From the NCBI GenBank assembly GCA_028277515.1, contig JANQGC010000009.1, positions 1 to 5,535 of the forward strand: DNA of 5,535 nucleotides, given 5' to 3'. A program made the position numbers and the translations under genes. Shown here piece after piece: positions 5,535 through 5,535 of this stretch (position 1 is its first letter; each line of letters opens with the position of its first letter). The notes under the pieces were generated by a model that was not told where the DNA came from, ran no database searches, and was given only the letters and a program-made list of their open reading frames with translations. Source of the stretch: Anaerolineae bacterium (GTDB taxonomy: Bacteria > Chloroflexota > Anaerolineae > Promineifilales > Promineifilaceae).

Positions 5535-5535
5535 T
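5462..5535 (+). CDS. Possible partial outward reading frame in right repeat arm
   Basis: ATG 5462-5464 opens a frame that remains open to the window edge and begins MSKTNQYCLPIYEQ, identical to the mirrored frame in the left arm. AAGG lies two bases upstream of the ATG, too close for a good ribosome-binding site. It could be the start of a transposase lying outside the window. The short length and lack of any motif keep this speculative. Confidence 0.18.
   Translation, partial: MSKTNQYCLPIYEQSKYSFNKSTL

Noticed and set aside
5419..5535. Intrinsic terminator after the SulP operon
   Set aside because: No GC-rich stem followed by a T-run is visible; the T-rich patches in the arm have no adjoining hairpin.

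Overview
The window is a small gene cassette closed at both ends by the same sequence in opposite orientation. Bases 1-98 are the exact reverse complement of 5437-5534 (98 of 98 matches), and both arms are AT-rich (30 G+C of 98) compared with the GC-richer genes between them. No transposase, integrase or replication gene is visible inside. The repeats reach both window edges, so the window may be a complete inverted-repeat-bounded element, cargo between two oppositely oriented insertion sequences, or an assembly contig that stopped in a shared repeat. The sequence alone cannot separate these.

Layout: left repeat arm (1-98) running into a 7-bp-period array (94-128); a leftward operon of an ArsR-family winged-helix regulator (568-912) followed by an overlapping AHSA1/SRPBCC-domain protein (114-590); a 71-bp divergent intergenic region (913-983) with back-to-back promoters and inverted repeats; a rightward operon of two paralogous SulP/SLC26-type transporters (984-3209 and 3214-5418), each with a membrane domain, a STAS domain and a C-terminal cyclic-nucleotide-binding domain; then a second, shorter 7-bp array (5421-5441) and the right repeat arm (5437-5534).

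How the parts may work together (inference): the ArsR-like protein probably represses its own operon, and because the divergent promoters share a -35 region it is well placed to control the transporter pair as well. The transporters are probably inner-membrane anion or small-solute carriers gated by their cytosolic STAS and nucleotide-binding domains, possibly acting as a heteromer. The substrate cannot be read from the sequence.

Organism: a bacterium. The heptameric intergenic repeats, apparently leaderless promoters and the SulP-STAS-cNMP architecture recall Chloroflexota or Cyanobacteria. Chloroflexota is my first guess at modest confidence; no rRNA or marker gene is present to settle it.
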